From Parapedobacter lycopersici (GTDB taxonomy: Bacteria; Bacteroidota; Bacteroidia; Sphingobacteriales; Sphingobacteriaceae), in contig NZ_JAMSLW010000002.1 in NCBI RefSeq assembly GCF_024643285.1, positions 372,001 through 436,000 on the forward strand: DNA of 64,000 nt, read 5' to 3'. Within the stretch, counting starts at the first letter, position 1; each line of letters starts with the position of its first letter. Shown in pieces: positions 63,947 through 64,000 of the stretch. The notes beneath the pieces were generated by a model that saw only the letters and a list, made by a program, of their open reading frames with translations, was not told the origin of the DNA and searched no databases. The translations under genes were made by a program, and so were the position numbers.

Positions 63947-64000
63947 ATGAAAAAGCTGATTATATATATGCTGCCACTGGTCATGGTGGCACTTTCCTGT
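63947..64000 (+). CDS. Start of a small lipoprotein gene, cut by window edge
   Basis: The first 18 codons read 'MKKLIIYMLPLVMVALSC', a lipoprotein signal with the lipobox ending at Cys18. The rest lies outside the window and the family cannot be told. Upstream stand an ECF-type promoter (63868-63890) and a strong ribosome-binding site, so it is probably a stress or envelope gene under an ECF sigma factor (inference). Confidence 0.8.
   Translation, partial: MKKLIIYMLPLVMVALSC

Noticed and set aside
1-64000. Mobile elements, defence systems, tRNA or rRNA genes
   Set aside because: I looked for transposase, integrase, restriction, toxin-antitoxin and RNA-gene signatures on both strands and saw none; gaps are short and gene order is that of core genome.

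Overview
This 64 kb window is chromosomal core genome of a Bacteroidota, most probably a Sphingobacteriia/Chitinophagia-type organism. Evidence for this: type IX secretion and gliding genes (SprA, PorX, GldB, a PorT-like barrel), a fused LpxC-FabZ, an EF-P with a 'PGNLRAF' loop, DUF4293 and DUF4407 proteins, and many promoter-like boxes of the Bacteroidota form TTG-N18-21-TAnnTTTG. Family-level placement is an inference. GC is moderate (about 50 percent by eye). I see no tRNA, rRNA, CRISPR array, insertion sequence, prophage or plasmid gene, so no classical mobile or defence island is present.

Layout. 1-5583 (minus strand): start of an SGLT-type symporter (cut by the window edge), rhomboid protease, PA0069-type radical SAM protein, LUD protein, FtsH and RsfS. 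5632-9653 (plus): TTG-started biotin ligase, a DsbD split over two genes, phosphofructokinase. 9669-12780 (minus): TlpA-like thioredoxin, two TPM-domain proteins and LemA. 12881-14422: COG2509 FAD protein. 14441-18061 (minus): sufBCD. 18381-25000: Lrp-type regulator, uracil-DNA glycosylase, a small membrane TPR protein, two small envelope proteins, TruA, an ABC exporter and a serine hydrolase. 25095-31909: DUF4407 protein behind an 11-bp tandem repeat, an orphan ABC ATPase, a beta-barrel/anti-sigma/ECF sigma module, TsaE and PorX. 32099-37986 (plus): HD hydrolase, lpxD, lpxC-fabZ, lpxA, an ABC ATPase and efp (lipid A cluster). 38100-45170: 5-formyl-THF cyclo-ligase, a SerB-like phosphatase fused to a remnant of SerA, a reductase, an arginase-fold protein that has lost metal ligands, RmuC and PBP4. 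45291-55249: maeB-ruvA-sprA. 55310-58683: panD, then a TonB-dependent receptor and a periplasmic thioredoxin behind two DtxR-like boxes. 58836-64000: two FKBP lipoproteins, GldB, PorT-like barrel, NadE and the start of a lipoprotein with an ECF-type promoter.

How it fits together. Much of the window serves the cell envelope: lipid A synthesis, T9SS/gliding (PorX as regulator, SprA as translocon, GldB and FKBP lipoproteins), periplasmic redox (split DsbD, TlpA-like protein, receptor-linked thioredoxin), membrane quality control (FtsH, rhomboid) and cell-wall trimming (PBP4, serine hydrolase). The rest is housekeeping: Fe-S assembly, ribosome and tRNA functions, DNA repair and central metabolism.

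The least expected signals are non-coding or in degenerate proteins: a transcription terminator interlocked with the next gene's promoter and abutting its start codon (27486-27526); paired DtxR-like boxes before a CxxC-plug TonB receptor; two related ECF-type promoters, one before the sigma gene itself; promoters lying only a few bases from start codons; convergent gene pairs with essentially no space between them; an 11-bp helical-phase repeat; and the SerB-SerA and pseudo-arginase proteins.
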